From Parolsenella catena (GTDB lineage Bacteria > Actinomycetota > Coriobacteriia > Coriobacteriales > Atopobiaceae), in the NCBI RefSeq assembly GCF_003966955.1, contig NZ_AP019367.1, positions 1,488,001-1,552,000 on the forward strand: DNA of 64,000 nt, read 5' to 3'. Each line of letters starts with the position of its first letter. Within the stretch, counting starts at the first letter, position 1. The notes below the pieces were generated by a model that was not told the DNA's origin, did no database searches, and saw only the letters and a program-made list of their open reading frames with translations. Made by a program: the position numbers and the translations under genes. This document shows, in pieces, positions 1-9,129 of the stretch.

Positions 1-37
1 CCCCTCCGGGAGCGCGTCCATAGAGCGCAGCGGCCTC

Positions 38-1177
38 ATGACGCGCCGCGCCGCGCTCAAGGCCATGCTCGGCATCACGGCCGTCACGGCCGGTCTCGTC
101 TCGAGTCCCCTGCGCGCCATCGCCGCCGAGGCGTCTCGCGAGACCACGAACGCCCTCAACTCGGCGCAGGCCCAGCTCGACGAGGCCCAGAAGAAGCTCG
201 ACGCCATCTCAGACGAGTACGTGTCCTTGAACGAGCAGCTCAACGACACCGTGAGCCAGATCGAGCAGGTCCAGGCGAGCATCGACGACACGCAGTCACA
301 GATCGATGCCAAGCAGGCAGAGATCGCCGACAAGCAAGACGTCCTCGCCGGCCGCATCTCGAGCAGCTACAAGACGGGAGGCACGGACTTCCTGTCCGTG
401 CTGCTCAACTCCTCCAACTTCGAGGAGCTCACGAACAACCTGTACTACATGGGCAAGATCAACGCGAGCGACGAGCAGCTCATCAACGACGTCAAGCGGG
501 CAAAGGCCGAGTTCGACTCCCAGAAGGCCCAGCTCGAGAGCCAGAAGTCGGACCTCGAACAGCTCAAGGAGCAGCAGAGCCAGGAGCTCGCCGCCGTGCA
601 GGCCAAGCAGGACGAGGCCTCGTCAATCGTGGCGAACCTCTCCGATGACGTCCGCGCCCTCATGGAGAAGCGCGACGCGGAGATCCTCGCCGCGGCCGAG
701 GAGGAGAAGCGCCAGGCAGCAGCCGCCGAGGCCGCGCGCAAGGCGGCCGCAGCCGCGTCCTCCAACCGCGGCAGCTCGGGCGTCAGCGGAACCGTGAGCT
801 CGGGCAACGCCAGTTCCAAGGGCCAGGCCATCGTGAACGCCTGCTATCGCGTGGGGTCGCCCGGCTCCGGCCTGTGCGCCATGTGGGTCTCGCAGGTCTA
901 CAGCGCCGCAGGCTACGGCTACCCCGGCGGCAACGCCAACAACATGTACTGGAACTTCTGCACGAGCTCCAACAAGGGAGACCTGCAGCCCGGCATGATC
1001 GTGGCCGTGTCCACGTGGACGGGGACCTCCGCAGGCCGCGTCTACGGGCACGTGGGCATCTACATCGGCGGCGGCATGGTCATGCACAACGTCGGCTCCA
1101 TCCAGACCATGGGGCTCGACACCTGGATCCACACCTACGGCACCACGGTCACCCCGCGCTGGGGCTGGGCCGCCTAG
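38..1177 (+). CDS. Exported coiled-coil peptidoglycan hydrolase with NlpC/CHAP-like domain
   Basis: Probable secreted cell-wall hydrolase acting on peptide stems during growth or division. The N-terminus has a twin-arginine-like start (TRRAALKAMLG) followed by a hydrophobic stretch and an Ala-rich cleavage region near residues 28-31, so Tat export is plausible. Residues about 35-235 are a long heptad-rich coiled coil, as in the RipA/PcsB type hydrolases. A Ser/Gly linker leads to a C-terminal papain-fold domain (about 265-379) with Cys280 in GLCAMWVSQ and His338 in GHVGIYIGG as the likely catalytic pair. The frame is open to the left window edge without a stop and there is no clear ribosome binding site before the ATG at 38, so the true start may lie outside the window. 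The family is clear; its exact substrate is not. Confidence 0.85.
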   Translation: MTRRAALKAMLGITAVTAGLVSSPLRAIAAEASRETTNALNSAQAQLDEAQKKLDAISDEYVSLNEQLNDTVSQIEQVQASIDDTQSQIDAKQAEIADKQDVLAGRISSSYKTGGTDFLSVLLNSSNFEELTNNLYYMGKINASDEQLINDVKRAKAEFDSQKAQLESQKSDLEQLKEQQSQELAAVQAKQDEASSIVANLSDDVRALMEKRDAEILAAAEEEKRQAAAAEAARKAAAAASSNRGSSGVSGTVSSGNASSKGQAIVNACYRVGSPGSGLCAMWVSQVYSAAGYGYPGGNANNMYWNFCTSSNKGDLQPGMIVAVSTWTGTSAGRVYGHVGIYIGGGMVMHNVGSIQTMGLDTWIHTYGTTVTPRWGWAA

Positions 1178-1192
1178 CACCCATCGAACACC

Positions 1193-1226
1193 AAGGGCCG
1201 CTCGCGATTCGCTCGGGGCGGCCCTT
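1193..1226 (+). terminator. Hairpin after the hydrolase gene
   Basis: A 9-bp perfect stem (AAGGGCCGC / GCGGCCCTT) lies 16 nt after the stop codon of the hydrolase. The following tail (CTCATG) has few T residues, so termination may be weak. Confidence 0.5.
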
Positions 1227-1356
1227 CTCATGCGGCGCATCACAGACGCAACAGTCGCCCCATCGCCACCCCAACCAGCCGCGCCACTCTATAATGGAAG
1301 GCTGGTATGGACGGGGCTAGCCCCATGTCTGCGAACGCCTCGGCGAAAGGAATGCC

Positions 1357-2412
1357 ATGAGCGAAAAGAAGGACCCCAAGGACACCTGCGTGCTCGTCAC
1401 CGGCGGCGCCGGCTTCATCGGCAGCCACACGTGCGTCGAGCTGCTTCAGGACGGCTATCAGGTCGTCATCGTGGACGACCTCTCCAACGCATCCGAGAAG
1501 GTCCTCGACCGCATCGACACCATCGTGGGCGACGAGGCCGCCAAGCGCCTCTCCTTCTACCGTGCCGACGTCAACGACCGCGAGGCCCTCGAGTGCATCT
1601 TTGACGAGAACGACATCGACCGCGTGATTCACTTCGCCGGCTTCAAGGCCGTGGGCGAATCCGTCTCCAAGCCCATCGAGTACTACACGAACAACCTGGG
1701 CAACACGCTCACGCTCGTGGACGTCATGCGCAACCACGGCTGCAAGTCCATCATCTTCTCGAGCTCCGCCACCGTCTACGGCGACCCGGACTCCCTGCCC
1801 CTCACCGAGGCCAGCCCCAAGAAGAGCGCCACGAACCCCTATGGCTGGACCAAGTGGATGATCGAGCAGATCCTCACCGACCTGCACACGGCCGACCCGG
1901 AGTGGAACGTCGTGCTGCTTCGCTACTTCAACCCCATCGGAGCCCACCCCAGCGGACTCATGGGCGAGGACCCCAAGGGTATCCCCAACAACCTGCTGCC
2001 CTACGTTGCCCAGACGGCCATCGGCAAGCGCAGCGAGGTCCACGTCTTTGGCAATGACTATCCCACGCCCGACGGCACCGGCGTGCGCGACTACATCCAC
2101 GTCTGCGACCTCGCGAGCGGACATGCCGCCGCGCTCGCGTGGATGAACGGCCGCGAGGGCGTCGAGGTCTTCAACCTCGGCACCGGCCGCGGCACCTCCG
2201 TGCTCCAGATCATCGAGGCCTTCTCGAAGGCCTGCGGCCATGAGGTTCCCTACGTCATCGACCCGCGCCGCCCCGGCGACGTGGCCGAGAACTACGCCGA
2301 CTGCTCCAAGGCCAAGGAGCAGATGGGCTGGGAGGCCAAGTACGACATCGACGACATGTGCCGCGACTCCTGGAACTGGCAGTCCAAGAACCCGAACGGC
2401 TTCGAGGAGTAG
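1357..2412 (+). CDS. galE: UDP-glucose 4-epimerase
   Basis: Interconverts UDP-glucose and UDP-galactose (Leloir pathway; precursor supply for envelope polysaccharide). It is a classic extended short-chain dehydrogenase: the NAD-binding motif GGAGFIG is at residues 16-22, the catalytic Tyr162 and Lys166 sit in YGWTK, and a Ser/Thr-rich segment (SSSATVYG) supplies the third catalytic residue. At 351 aa it has the normal family length, with a slightly long charged N-terminus. The ATG is preceded by AAAGGAATGCC. A TATAAT hexamer at 1290-1295 lies about 60 nt upstream, with no recognisable -35. The next gene starts 3 nt after its stop, so the two are probably co-transcribed. Confidence 0.95.
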   Translation: MSEKKDPKDTCVLVTGGAGFIGSHTCVELLQDGYQVVIVDDLSNASEKVLDRIDTIVGDEAAKRLSFYRADVNDREALECIFDENDIDRVIHFAGFKAVGESVSKPIEYYTNNLGNTLTLVDVMRNHGCKSIIFSSSATVYGDPDSLPLTEASPKKSATNPYGWTKWMIEQILTDLHTADPEWNVVLLRYFNPIGAHPSGLMGEDPKGIPNNLLPYVAQTAIGKRSEVHVFGNDYPTPDGTGVRDYIHVCDLASGHAAALAWMNGREGVEVFNLGTGRGTSVLQIIEAFSKACGHEVPYVIDPRRPGDVAENYADCSKAKEQMGWEAKYDIDDMCRDSWNWQSKNPNGFEE

Positions 2413-2415
2413 CTC

Positions 2416-3465
2416 GTGAGCGAGAACCCCTTCGTCGCCTACCTCAAGAGGCGCCTGCCGCTCGTGGAGTCCGCCCTCGGCAACGCCGCGGCGGCGCCCC
2501 TCGCCCACGCCAACGAGCCCGCGAGAGACCTGGAGCGCTACCTCTACGCTCCCCTCGCCGCGTTCACCGAGGGTGGCGGCAAGCGCGTGCGCCCCGTCCT
2601 GTGCCTGCTCGGCGCCGAGGCAGTGGGCGGTGAGCCGCACCTCGCGCTGGCGCCCGCGATGGGCATCGAGCTGTTCCAGAGCGCGGCGCTCATCCATGAC
2701 GACATCGCCGACGAGAGCGAGCTGCGTCGCGGCAAGCCCTGCCTGTACCTCACCGAGGGAACGGGGCTTGCCACGAACATGGGCGATCTCGCGCTCACGC
2801 AGGTGATCGAGGTCGTTCTCGCAGACGGCGCCCTGCCCCAAGACCGCAAGGCCAAGGTGCTCGGCGAGCTCGTCTCCATGGAGCGCCACACGCTCGAGGG
2901 GCAGGCCCTCGACCTCGGTTGGGCGCGCGACGGCCGCTGGGACGTCACCGAGGCAGACTACCTCTACATGGTGAGAAGCAAGACGGCCCACTACACGGCC
3001 GCCTCACCGCTTGCCGTGGGTGCCGTGGCGGCTGGGGCCACTCCCGAGGCCGTCGAGGGGCTTCGCCAGGTGGGCATAAGCGCAGGCATCGCCTTCCAGC
3101 TGCAGGACGACCTGCTCAACCTCGTCGGAGACGCCGAGGCCCAGGGCAAGGACTTCCGCAGCGACATCACCGAGGGCAAGCGCACGCTCGCCGTCGTCTA
3201 CGCGCTCGCGAGCCTGGACACACGGGACCGAGAGGAGCTCGTCGCCATTCTCGAGGACGGCACCACCAACGCCGACGAGCTCGCCCGCGCCGTCGAGCTC
3301 ATCGAGGCGGGCGGTGGCATCGCGCACTGCAGCCAGCTTGCGGAGCGCGAGGCAAGACGAGCCGAGCAGGGCGCCCATGACCTTGCGAGCAGGGGACTCG
3401 TCACACATGAGGCCGCCGAGCTTCTCTGCGCGATGGCGCAGTTCTTCGTGAGGCGCGCAAGCTAG
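2416..3465 (+). CDS. Polyprenyl diphosphate synthase (trans-isoprenyl)
   Basis: Chain-elongating prenyltransferase that condenses isopentenyl diphosphate to make farnesyl, geranylgeranyl or longer diphosphates for the undecaprenyl carrier or quinones. The first aspartate-rich motif is DDIAD at about residues 95-99, with the conserved GGKRVRP near 54-60. The second motif reads DDLLN (about 231-235) instead of the usual DDxxD; the first two Asp residues, which bind Mg, are kept. The start is GTG at 2416, 3 nt after galE, so translation is probably coupled. Product chain length cannot be assigned from sequence alone. The neighbouring genes also serve the cell envelope. Confidence 0.88.
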   Translation: MSENPFVAYLKRRLPLVESALGNAAAAPLAHANEPARDLERYLYAPLAAFTEGGGKRVRPVLCLLGAEAVGGEPHLALAPAMGIELFQSAALIHDDIADESELRRGKPCLYLTEGTGLATNMGDLALTQVIEVVLADGALPQDRKAKVLGELVSMERHTLEGQALDLGWARDGRWDVTEADYLYMVRSKTAHYTAASPLAVGAVAAGATPEAVEGLRQVGISAGIAFQLQDDLLNLVGDAEAQGKDFRSDITEGKRTLAVVYALASLDTRDREELVAILEDGTTNADELARAVELIEAGGGIAHCSQLAEREARRAEQGAHDLASRGLVTHEAAELLCAMAQFFVRRAS

Positions 3466-3537
3466 ACTTTTGCAATCCGCGGGCACACACCCGCGAGGCC
3501 GCGGGACTCGCCCCGCGACGATACCGAGGAGACACAG

Positions 3538-4446
3538 ATGGAACCGATACGTGAGGGCATGACGGGAACCGCCGTCGAGGACGTTCAGGAGCGCCTGGCC
3601 TCGCTTGGCTACGAGATTGCCATGGAGGAGCGCGGTGAGGCCGCCTTTGGGCAGTCGACCGCAAACGCCGTGGCGCGCTTCCGCCTCGAGCACAACCTGT
3701 CGCTGACGCCCGAGGTGGACGTCGCATGCTGGTCTGCCCTCGTGGACGAGTGCTACCAGATGGGCGACCGCACCCTCTACCTGCGACTCCCCAACTTCCA
3801 TGGAAACGACGTCCGTTGTCTCCAGAACGCCCTCAACGTGCTGGGCTTCTCGTGTGGAGAGGTCGATGGCTACTACGGCCCTCACACCGAGGGAGCCGTC
3901 AAGATGTTCCAGGAGAACGTCGGCATGCTCGCAGACGGCATCGCCTTCTCCGACACGTTCGATGCCCTCGAGCGACTTCGCCACGTGTGGGCCGGCAAGC
4001 CCGCCAACGGGCCGCATCCGCAGAGCGGCATGGGATTCGCCCGTGCGGCGCTCGTGCTCGATGACGCCCACCTGGCGCTCACGGCCGAGGACCCCATCTC
4101 CAGAAACGTCGCCGGACGCATCTGGAACATCGCGAGCGCCACGTCCGAGCACACGGGTCTACGCCTCATCGAGAGCGTCGACGCCGCCACGAGCGCGGAC
4201 GACGCCGTGCTCGTGCTTGCCACGACGCCGCGGCCGGCCGTCTCAAACGTTGCCAGCGTCACGATGACAGAGGGTGACGATCTAGCGCTCCGCCTTCGCA
4301 CGGCGCTCGAGAGCTCGCGCGCAAAGCCTCCCGTCGTGCGCGTGGAGCTGCCGGCCGGCTCCTACGACGGCTCGTTTACGGTCAACGACTCGCAGATGCT
4401 CGCCGTCTCCCTCATCGACGCGCTCTGCACGGCTCTGGCCCAATAG
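3538..4446 (+). CDS. CwlM-like cytoplasmic protein: two PG-binding domains plus degenerate amidase domain
   Basis: Residues 1-70 and 75-145 are two peptidoglycan-binding-1 type repeats (GMTGTAVEDVQERLASLGY and a second copy starting near GNDVRCLQNAL). The C-terminal part (about 162-300) follows the N-acetylmuramoyl-L-alanine amidase (Amidase_3) pattern but is degenerate: the DPGHG zinc site reads LDDAHLA, the Glu ligand position is SRN, and the second His motif is LATTP. There is no signal peptide or membrane segment. This architecture matches mycobacterial CwlM, a cytoplasmic non-enzymatic regulator that activates MurA. I infer a regulator of peptidoglycan precursor synthesis, not a hydrolase. 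The ATG is preceded by GAGGAGACACAG. Confidence is high for the PG-binding repeats and moderate for the CwlM parallel. Confidence 0.7.
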   Translation: MEPIREGMTGTAVEDVQERLASLGYEIAMEERGEAAFGQSTANAVARFRLEHNLSLTPEVDVACWSALVDECYQMGDRTLYLRLPNFHGNDVRCLQNALNVLGFSCGEVDGYYGPHTEGAVKMFQENVGMLADGIAFSDTFDALERLRHVWAGKPANGPHPQSGMGFARAALVLDDAHLALTAEDPISRNVAGRIWNIASATSEHTGLRLIESVDAATSADDAVLVLATTPRPAVSNVASVTMTEGDDLALRLRTALESSRAKPPVVRVELPAGSYDGSFTVNDSQMLAVSLIDALCTALAQ

Positions 4447-4457
4447 ACTCGGCGCTT

Positions 4458-4527
4458 GCGACTGTAGCCAATCGGTCACTTGTGAGGCAAACTTGGGGGC
4501 CCATAGTGACCGGATAGCCACACTCGC
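4458..4527. repeat. Imperfect 23-bp inverted repeat
   Basis: Arms 4458-4480 and 4505-4527 match at 18 of 23 positions when one is reverse-complemented, with a perfect inner run (CGGTCACT / AGTGACCG) and a 24-nt loop. It lies just after the CwlM-like gene and before the clpC terminator. It has no T-tract, so it is more like a cruciform or REP-type element than a simple terminator. Confidence 0.45.
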
Positions 4528-4547
4528 GATCAGCTCTCGTCGCAAAT

Positions 4548-4583
4548 AAGGCGGCTGCCATCCGATTGGGTGGCAGCCGCCTT
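4548..4583 (-). terminator. clpC terminator (possibly bidirectional)
   Basis: Perfect 13-bp stem AAGGCGGCTGCCA / TGGCAGCCGCCTT with a 10-nt loop, 25 nt past the clpC stop. On the minus strand it is followed by ATTTGCG. It also separates the convergent CwlM-like gene. Confidence 0.75.
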
Positions 4584-4607
4584 CTCAGTTTCAGCTGTGG
4601 GTATGTC

Positions 4608-7223
4608 CTAGTTGCCTGCCGCGGCAAGGCCGCTGTCGCCCTCGGTGTGAGAAGAGCCACCGGCAGCGGGGGCAGACCAGGTGCCCGTGGCAGCCGGAAG
4701 GTCCATGTGCTCGCGCTCGGTGCGCTCGGGAATGGCCCCGACCCCCTTGGCAAACGCCAGCTTGCCGTCCTCGCCAACGTCAACAAGGACGATGTCGCCG
4801 GCACCCCAGCCGTTCTCGAGCAGCTGCTCGGCAAGCGGGTCCTCGATGAGGGTCTGGATGGCGCGACGCAGCGGGCGCGCACCATAGACCGGGTCGGTAC
4901 CCTCCTTCGCGAGGAGGTCCTTGGCCGCGTCCGTGAGCTCGATGGACATGCCCTGGCCAATGAGACGGTTGCGCAGCTCGCCCACCATGAGGTCAACGAT
5001 GCCGCGAATCTGAGCGCTCGTGAGGGACTTGAAGACGACGATCTCGTCCACGCGGTTGAGGAACTCCGGGCGGAAGAGCTTCTTGAGCTCGCCCATCGCA
5101 CGGCTCTTGATCTCTGCGTCAGAGAGCTGGCCGGCGCTCGCGCCAAATCCCATGGCACCCGGTTTTGCGATCTCGCGCGCGCCGACGTTGCTCGTCATGA
5201 TGATCACGGTGTTCGAGAAGTCCACCTTGCGGCCCTGCCCGTCCGTGAGCCTGCCCTCGTCAAGGATTTGCAGCAGGATGTTGAAGACGTCCGGGTGGGC
5301 CTTCTCGATCTCATCGAACAGGACAACGGAGTAGGGCCTGCGACGCACGGCCTTCGTGAGCTCACCGCCCTCGTCGTAGCCCACGTATCCCGGGGGCGCG
5401 CCAACGAGCTTGCTCACGGCGAACTTCTCCATGAACTCGCTCATGTCAAACGTGATGAGAGCGTCCTGCGAGCCAAAGAGGAACTCCGCGAGGGACTTTG
5501 CGAGCTCGGTCTTGCCCACGCCGGACGGGCCGAGGAACACGAACGAGCCGCCGGGGCGACGCGGGTCCTTGAGCGGCGAGCGGCTGCGCCGAATGGCGCG
5601 GGCAACGGCGCTCACGGCCTCGTCCTGGCCGATGACGCGCTCGTGCAGCACGCTCTCGCAGCGCAGGAGCTTGGATGCCTCGGCCTCGGACAGGTTCGAG
5701 ACCGGCACGCCCGTGATGGAGGAGACGACGTCTGCGATGACGTTCTCATCGACGGTGACGACCTTGCCCTCCATGCGCTCGTGCCAGGCGTCCTCGAGCT
5801 CGCCCCGCTTGGCGATGAGCTCCTTCTCGCGGTCGCGAAGGCGGGCCGCCTGCTCGAACTCCTGGGCGCTCACCATGTCTCGCTTCTCGGCACGGACGTG
5901 CTTGAGGTCCTCGTCAACGGCAGATATCTCCGGCGGAAGCGTCATGTTGTGCACGCGCGTGCGAGCGCCCGCCTCGTCGATGACGTCGATGGCCTTGTCG
6001 GGCAGGAATCGGTCCTGGATGTAGCGGTCGGACAGCGTGACGGCAGCCTCGAGGGCCTCGGGCGTATAGCGCACGTGGTGGTGCTTCTCGTAGGCCGGCT
6101 CAAGGCCACGGATGATCTGGAGCGTGTCGGCAACGCTCGGCTCGTTGATGTTCACGGGCTGGAAGCGTCGCTCGAGCGCGGAGTCCTTCTCGATGTGCTT
6201 GCGATACTCCTCCGCCGTCGTGGCACCGATGACCTGGATCTCTCCGCGCGAGAGGGGCGGCTTCAGGATGCTCGCCGCGTCGATGGAGCCCTCGGCTGAG
6301 CCCGCGCCGATGATCGTGTGCATCTCGTCGATGAACAGGATGACGTTGCCGTCCTTCTCCACCTCGGCGATGACCTTCTTGAGGCGGTCCTCGAACTCGC
6401 CGCGGTACTTGGAGCCAGCGACGAGCGCGGAGACGTCAAGCGTCCAGATCTGCTTGCCACGCAGCATGTCGGGCACCGTGCCGGCAGCCACGAGCTGGGC
6501 GAGGCCCTCGACGATGGCCGTCTTGCCCACACCCGGGTCGCCCAAGATGAGCGGGTTGTTCTTCTGGCGTCGCGCAAGCACCTGCATGACGCGCTCGACC
6601 TCACGGTCGCGGCCAATGACGGGGTCGAGCTTGCCCTCGGCGGCGATGGCCGTGAGGTTGCGGCCATACTGCTCGAGCATCGAGCCGTCGTCAGAGGACG
6701 AGGAGCTGGTGCGGGCTGGCCCCACGGACACGCCCTCCGGGCCGATGCGCACCTCCTGGACCTGGGGCGCGGCGTCTGCCGGGGAGTTCTGCTCGATGAG
6801 CCCGTCCACGGCATTGCGGACGGCATCCGCCGAGACGCCCATGCGCGCGAGCGCCTCCATGGCCACGCCGTTGCCCTCGCGCGCGATGCCCAGCAGCAGG
6901 TGCTCGGTGGAGATGTAGGTGGCGCCGCGGCTCATCGTCTCCCGATAGGCGCCCTCGAGCACGCGCTTGGCGCGCGGGGTGAACGGGATGTGACCGCCGG
7001 GCACGGGCTCGCTCGAGCGCTCCGTGACCTCGCGGACCGTCTCGACCGTCTCGTCATAGGTGATGTCGAGGCTGGCGAGGGCCTGGGCGGCAATGCCCTC
7101 CCCCTCCTTGATAAGCGCGAGAAGCAGGTGCTCGGTGCCCACGTACATCTGGCCGAGCGTGCGCGCCTCGTCCTGGGCGAGGCTCATGACCTTGCGCGCC
7201 TTGTCTGTGAACTTGTCGAACAT
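4608..7223 (-). CDS. clpC: ClpC-type Hsp100 ATPase
   Basis: Hexameric AAA+ unfoldase that feeds substrates to ClpP and works in protein quality control and regulated proteolysis. It has the tandem Clp_N repeats (about 1-145), AAA-1 with Walker A GDPGVGKT (about 227-234), a UVR-containing middle domain (about 440-475, which distinguishes ClpC from ClpB and ClpA), AAA-2 with Walker A GPSGVGKT (about 560-567), and a D2-small domain. The start is [12 protein letters not shown] at 7223 because a strong GAGGGGGAA precedes it; the open frame continues 23 codons further upstream without support. It is 871 aa, slightly longer than average because of a C-terminal low-complexity tail. No CtsR or HAIR box was recognised upstream. 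Confidence 0.96.
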   Translation of the reverse strand: MFDKFTDKARKVMSLAQDEARTLGQMYVGTEHLLLALIKEGEGIAAQALASLDITYDETVETVREVTERSSEPVPGGHIPFTPRAKRVLEGAYRETMSRGATYISTEHLLLGIAREGNGVAMEALARMGVSADAVRNAVDGLIEQNSPADAAPQVQEVRIGPEGVSVGPARTSSSSSDDGSMLEQYGRNLTAIAAEGKLDPVIGRDREVERVMQVLARRQKNNPLILGDPGVGKTAIVEGLAQLVAAGTVPDMLRGKQIWTLDVSALVAGSKYRGEFEDRLKKVIAEVEKDGNVILFIDEMHTIIGAGSAEGSIDAASILKPPLSRGEIQVIGATTAEEYRKHIEKDSALERRFQPVNINEPSVADTLQIIRGLEPAYEKHHHVRYTPEALEAAVTLSDRYIQDRFLPDKAIDVIDEAGARTRVHNMTLPPEISAVDEDLKHVRAEKRDMVSAQEFEQAARLRDREKELIAKRGELEDAWHERMEGKVVTVDENVIADVVSSITGVPVSNLSEAEASKLLRCESVLHERVIGQDEAVSAVARAIRRSRSPLKDPRRPGGSFVFLGPSGVGKTELAKSLAEFLFGSQDALITFDMSEFMEKFAVSKLVGAPPGYVGYDEGGELTKAVRRRPYSVVLFDEIEKAHPDVFNILLQILDEGRLTDGQGRKVDFSNTVIIMTSNVGAREIAKPGAMGFGASAGQLSDAEIKSRAMGELKKLFRPEFLNRVDEIVVFKSLTSAQIRGIVDLMVGELRNRLIGQGMSIELTDAAKDLLAKEGTDPVYGARPLRRAIQTLIEDPLAEQLLENGWGAGDIVLVDVGEDGKLAFAKGVGAIPERTEREHMDLPAATGTWSAPAAGGSSHTEGDSGLAAAGN

Positions 7224-7260
7224 GCGAAGGTTCCCCCTCGGTCGTTCCATCAAAACCAAG

Positions 7261-7292
7261 GTGCCCGTGCGACCACCTGGCGGCACGGGCAC
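7261..7292 (-). terminator. Hairpin after the ThrE-type exporter
   Basis: Perfect 10-bp stem GTGCCCGTGC / GCACGGGCAC. On the minus strand it is followed by the T-rich CTTGGTTTTG. It lies between the exporter stop (7350) and the clpC start (7223), so it probably ends the exporter transcript, although it could also sit in the clpC leader. Confidence 0.55.
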
Positions 7293-7349
7293 TCTGTTAG
7301 CTTATACCCTCGCGAGAGGTAGGTGATACCTCGTCGCTTTCGGACCAGC

Positions 7350-8957
7350 TTACGACGTATGCCTCCAGCGAGGGTCCGTGAGCGTTCGAGCGGCACCGAG
7401 GCCCACCGGGAGAAACGCAACGATGAGCACGGCGCGAACGAACCAGCTCAACATGTTGGCCGTATCGAAGACACACATGTAGTACATGGCACGATAGAGG
7501 TACAGTCCCGGAACCATGATGACAATTGACGGAACCGTTAGGGCAATCCTCGGATACGTGAGCTTGAGCTCGGCCACGCTCGCGAGCAGCCCCGAGACAA
7601 GCGCTCCGATGAGCGCAGCCGCCTCGGGAGGGACGCCACCAGCCAGCCCAAGCGCCGGAATCAGAGCGTTGAGATCGACGAGCGAGAGCCTCAGCGTGTT
7701 CGAGACCGCGCCAATGCAACCCGCCGCCGCAGCCATCTGCACGGGACTGTTGAACATGATCGAGAAGCCAAATACGCCAACGAAGCTCATGAAAGCGCGC
7801 AGCGCCGTCAGCTGCAGCACGCCGAGTCCCTGAGGCGCAAAGTCATCCGGAGAGAGTCCCACGCACTCGGCGACCACCCATCCCACGAGCGTCGCCACCA
7901 CCACGATTGACACCGCATATGTAAGCCGTTCGATGCCGCTTCTCATGTCGAGCTTTGAGATGTCGAGCCCGGCCGTGATGAGGGGAAATCCGGGAATCAC
8001 GAACAGCATGGCGCCGATATAGCCCTCCTCGTGCGAAAGAGCCATGGGATCAAAGCGCGAGAGTCCGAGCAACGCCAACAGATAGCAGACGCACGCCACG
8101 GCAACGCCCATCGCAAGCGCACTGAACTGCCCGATCCTTCTCGAGAGCATCGTGGAACGCACGAAGTTGCCGATTCCGGCGCCTACGAACGCGCCGAGCA
8201 TCTCGATCGGACCGCCACCAAGGAGAAATACGAAGGCACCACATGCGGCGCCGGCAGCAAGCCCCTGCTGAACGGGACGATAGTCTGGCCTCGTCCCCTC
8301 AACGGTCGCAAGCATCTCGTGGTACTCGTGCACCGTGAAGTTTCTGCCATACGTCTCAATCTCGCGCAGGAAGTTCTCCATCATCCAGATGCGGTGCGTG
8401 TTCACTCCCGTTGTGGGCAGGCTCACGACCTCGTTGAAAATATGATGTCCCTCGATGCACGTGCATTCGAACGACAGCAGGCTCAGGTCCACGTGAATGG
8501 TGACGCCAAGGACACTCGCCACGCGATCCATCGTGTCGCGCACGCGCCAGGCGCCCGTTCCGCTCGCGAGCATGAGCATGCCAGTGCGGCAAATGATCGT
8601 GGACTTGTCAGCAAGTGGGGCGGAGATGGCGGGAGAGTCTCCCTCGGTCACGACATCGTGCCAGACGGTCTTCATGTGCAGCGCGTTTGCTCGCATGCCG
8701 TGATGGTGAAACAACGCGTGACTCAAGGCGTCGGGAGCCAGAGCGGACTCCGGCCTGGATGTGCCAAGACGTCCGTCCTCGTCTTCGTCCTCGTCTTCGT
8801 CCTCGACAAGATCGAAGTCCTCGATGGGCTCGACCACTCGATGACCTGGCTCGTCATCGACGTCATCCTCATCTTGCTCGTCAAAGAAGTTGAGGCCCTC
8901 CAGGACCTCCTCGCGCTCGCTGTCATCATCGGCAGCATGCTGACCGAAAGCCTGCAT
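7350..8957 (-). CDS. Threonine/serine exporter family protein (ThrE: DUF1212 + DUF3815)
   Basis: Integral membrane protein of the ThrE family, where the first half (ThrE, PF06738-like) and second half (ThrE_2, PF12821-like) are fused, as in Corynebacterium ThrE. About ten hydrophobic segments fill residues 210-535. Residues 100-205 hold the conserved soluble domain of the first half. The start at 8957 is chosen because GGGAGG sits 5 nt upstream; the frame stays open for 20 more codons. Residues about 5-75 are a very acidic extension with a run of alternating Glu/Asp encoded by a near-perfect GTCCTC/GTCTTC repeat (about 8773-8804). Substrate specificity is inferred from the family only. Confidence 0.85.
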   Translation of the reverse strand: MQAFGQHAADDDSEREEVLEGLNFFDEQDEDDVDDEPGHRVVEPIEDFDLVEDEDEDEDEDGRLGTSRPESALAPDALSHALFHHHGMRANALHMKTVWHDVVTEGDSPAISAPLADKSTIICRTGMLMLASGTGAWRVRDTMDRVASVLGVTIHVDLSLLSFECTCIEGHHIFNEVVSLPTTGVNTHRIWMMENFLREIETYGRNFTVHEYHEMLATVEGTRPDYRPVQQGLAAGAACGAFVFLLGGGPIEMLGAFVGAGIGNFVRSTMLSRRIGQFSALAMGVAVACVCYLLALLGLSRFDPMALSHEEGYIGAMLFVIPGFPLITAGLDISKLDMRSGIERLTYAVSIVVVATLVGWVVAECVGLSPDDFAPQGLGVLQLTALRAFMSFVGVFGFSIMFNSPVQMAAAAGCIGAVSNTLRLSLVDLNALIPALGLAGGVPPEAAALIGALVSGLLASVAELKLTYPRIALTVPSIVIMVPGLYLYRAMYYMCVFDTANMLSWFVRAVLIVAFLPVGLGAARTLTDPRWRHTS

Positions 8958-9015
8958 CCATGCCTCCCGTCTGGGGTGGCTCGATTGCCCCCCGCACCGG
9001 TCACATTCCGCGGCC

Positions 9016-9045
9016 ATATTAGAGCTACGTTATGTAAAGTTGCAA
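9016..9045 (-). promoter_or_regulatory. Promoter of the ThrE-type exporter
   Basis: Minus strand: -35 TTGCAA (9040-9045), 18-nt spacer, -10 TAATAT (9016-9021), with the start codon at 8957. Confidence 0.55.
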
Positions 9046-9060
9046 ACCTCGATATAGAAA

Positions 9061-9093
9061 GCCCGCCGAGACCAAATCCTGGCTTCGGCGGGC
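9061..9093 (-). terminator. lysS terminator
   Basis: Perfect 9-bp stem GCCCGCCGA / TCGGCGGGC with a 15-nt loop, followed on the minus strand by TTTCTATAT; 36 nt past the lysS stop. Confidence 0.8.
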
Positions 9094-9129
9094 GTGGAGT
9101 CCCAATCTGTAAAGCTGGAATGCCTGACC

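Noticed and set aside
4566-6299. A 577-codon plus-strand frame opposite clpC
   Set aside because: Antisense shadow; clpC has all AAA+ motifs, a ribosome binding site and a terminator.
7224-7349. CtsR or HspR operator before clpC
   Set aside because: No GGTCAAA-type direct repeat or CTTGAGT-N7-ACTCAAG inverted repeat found; only a hairpin that better fits the upstream gene's terminator.
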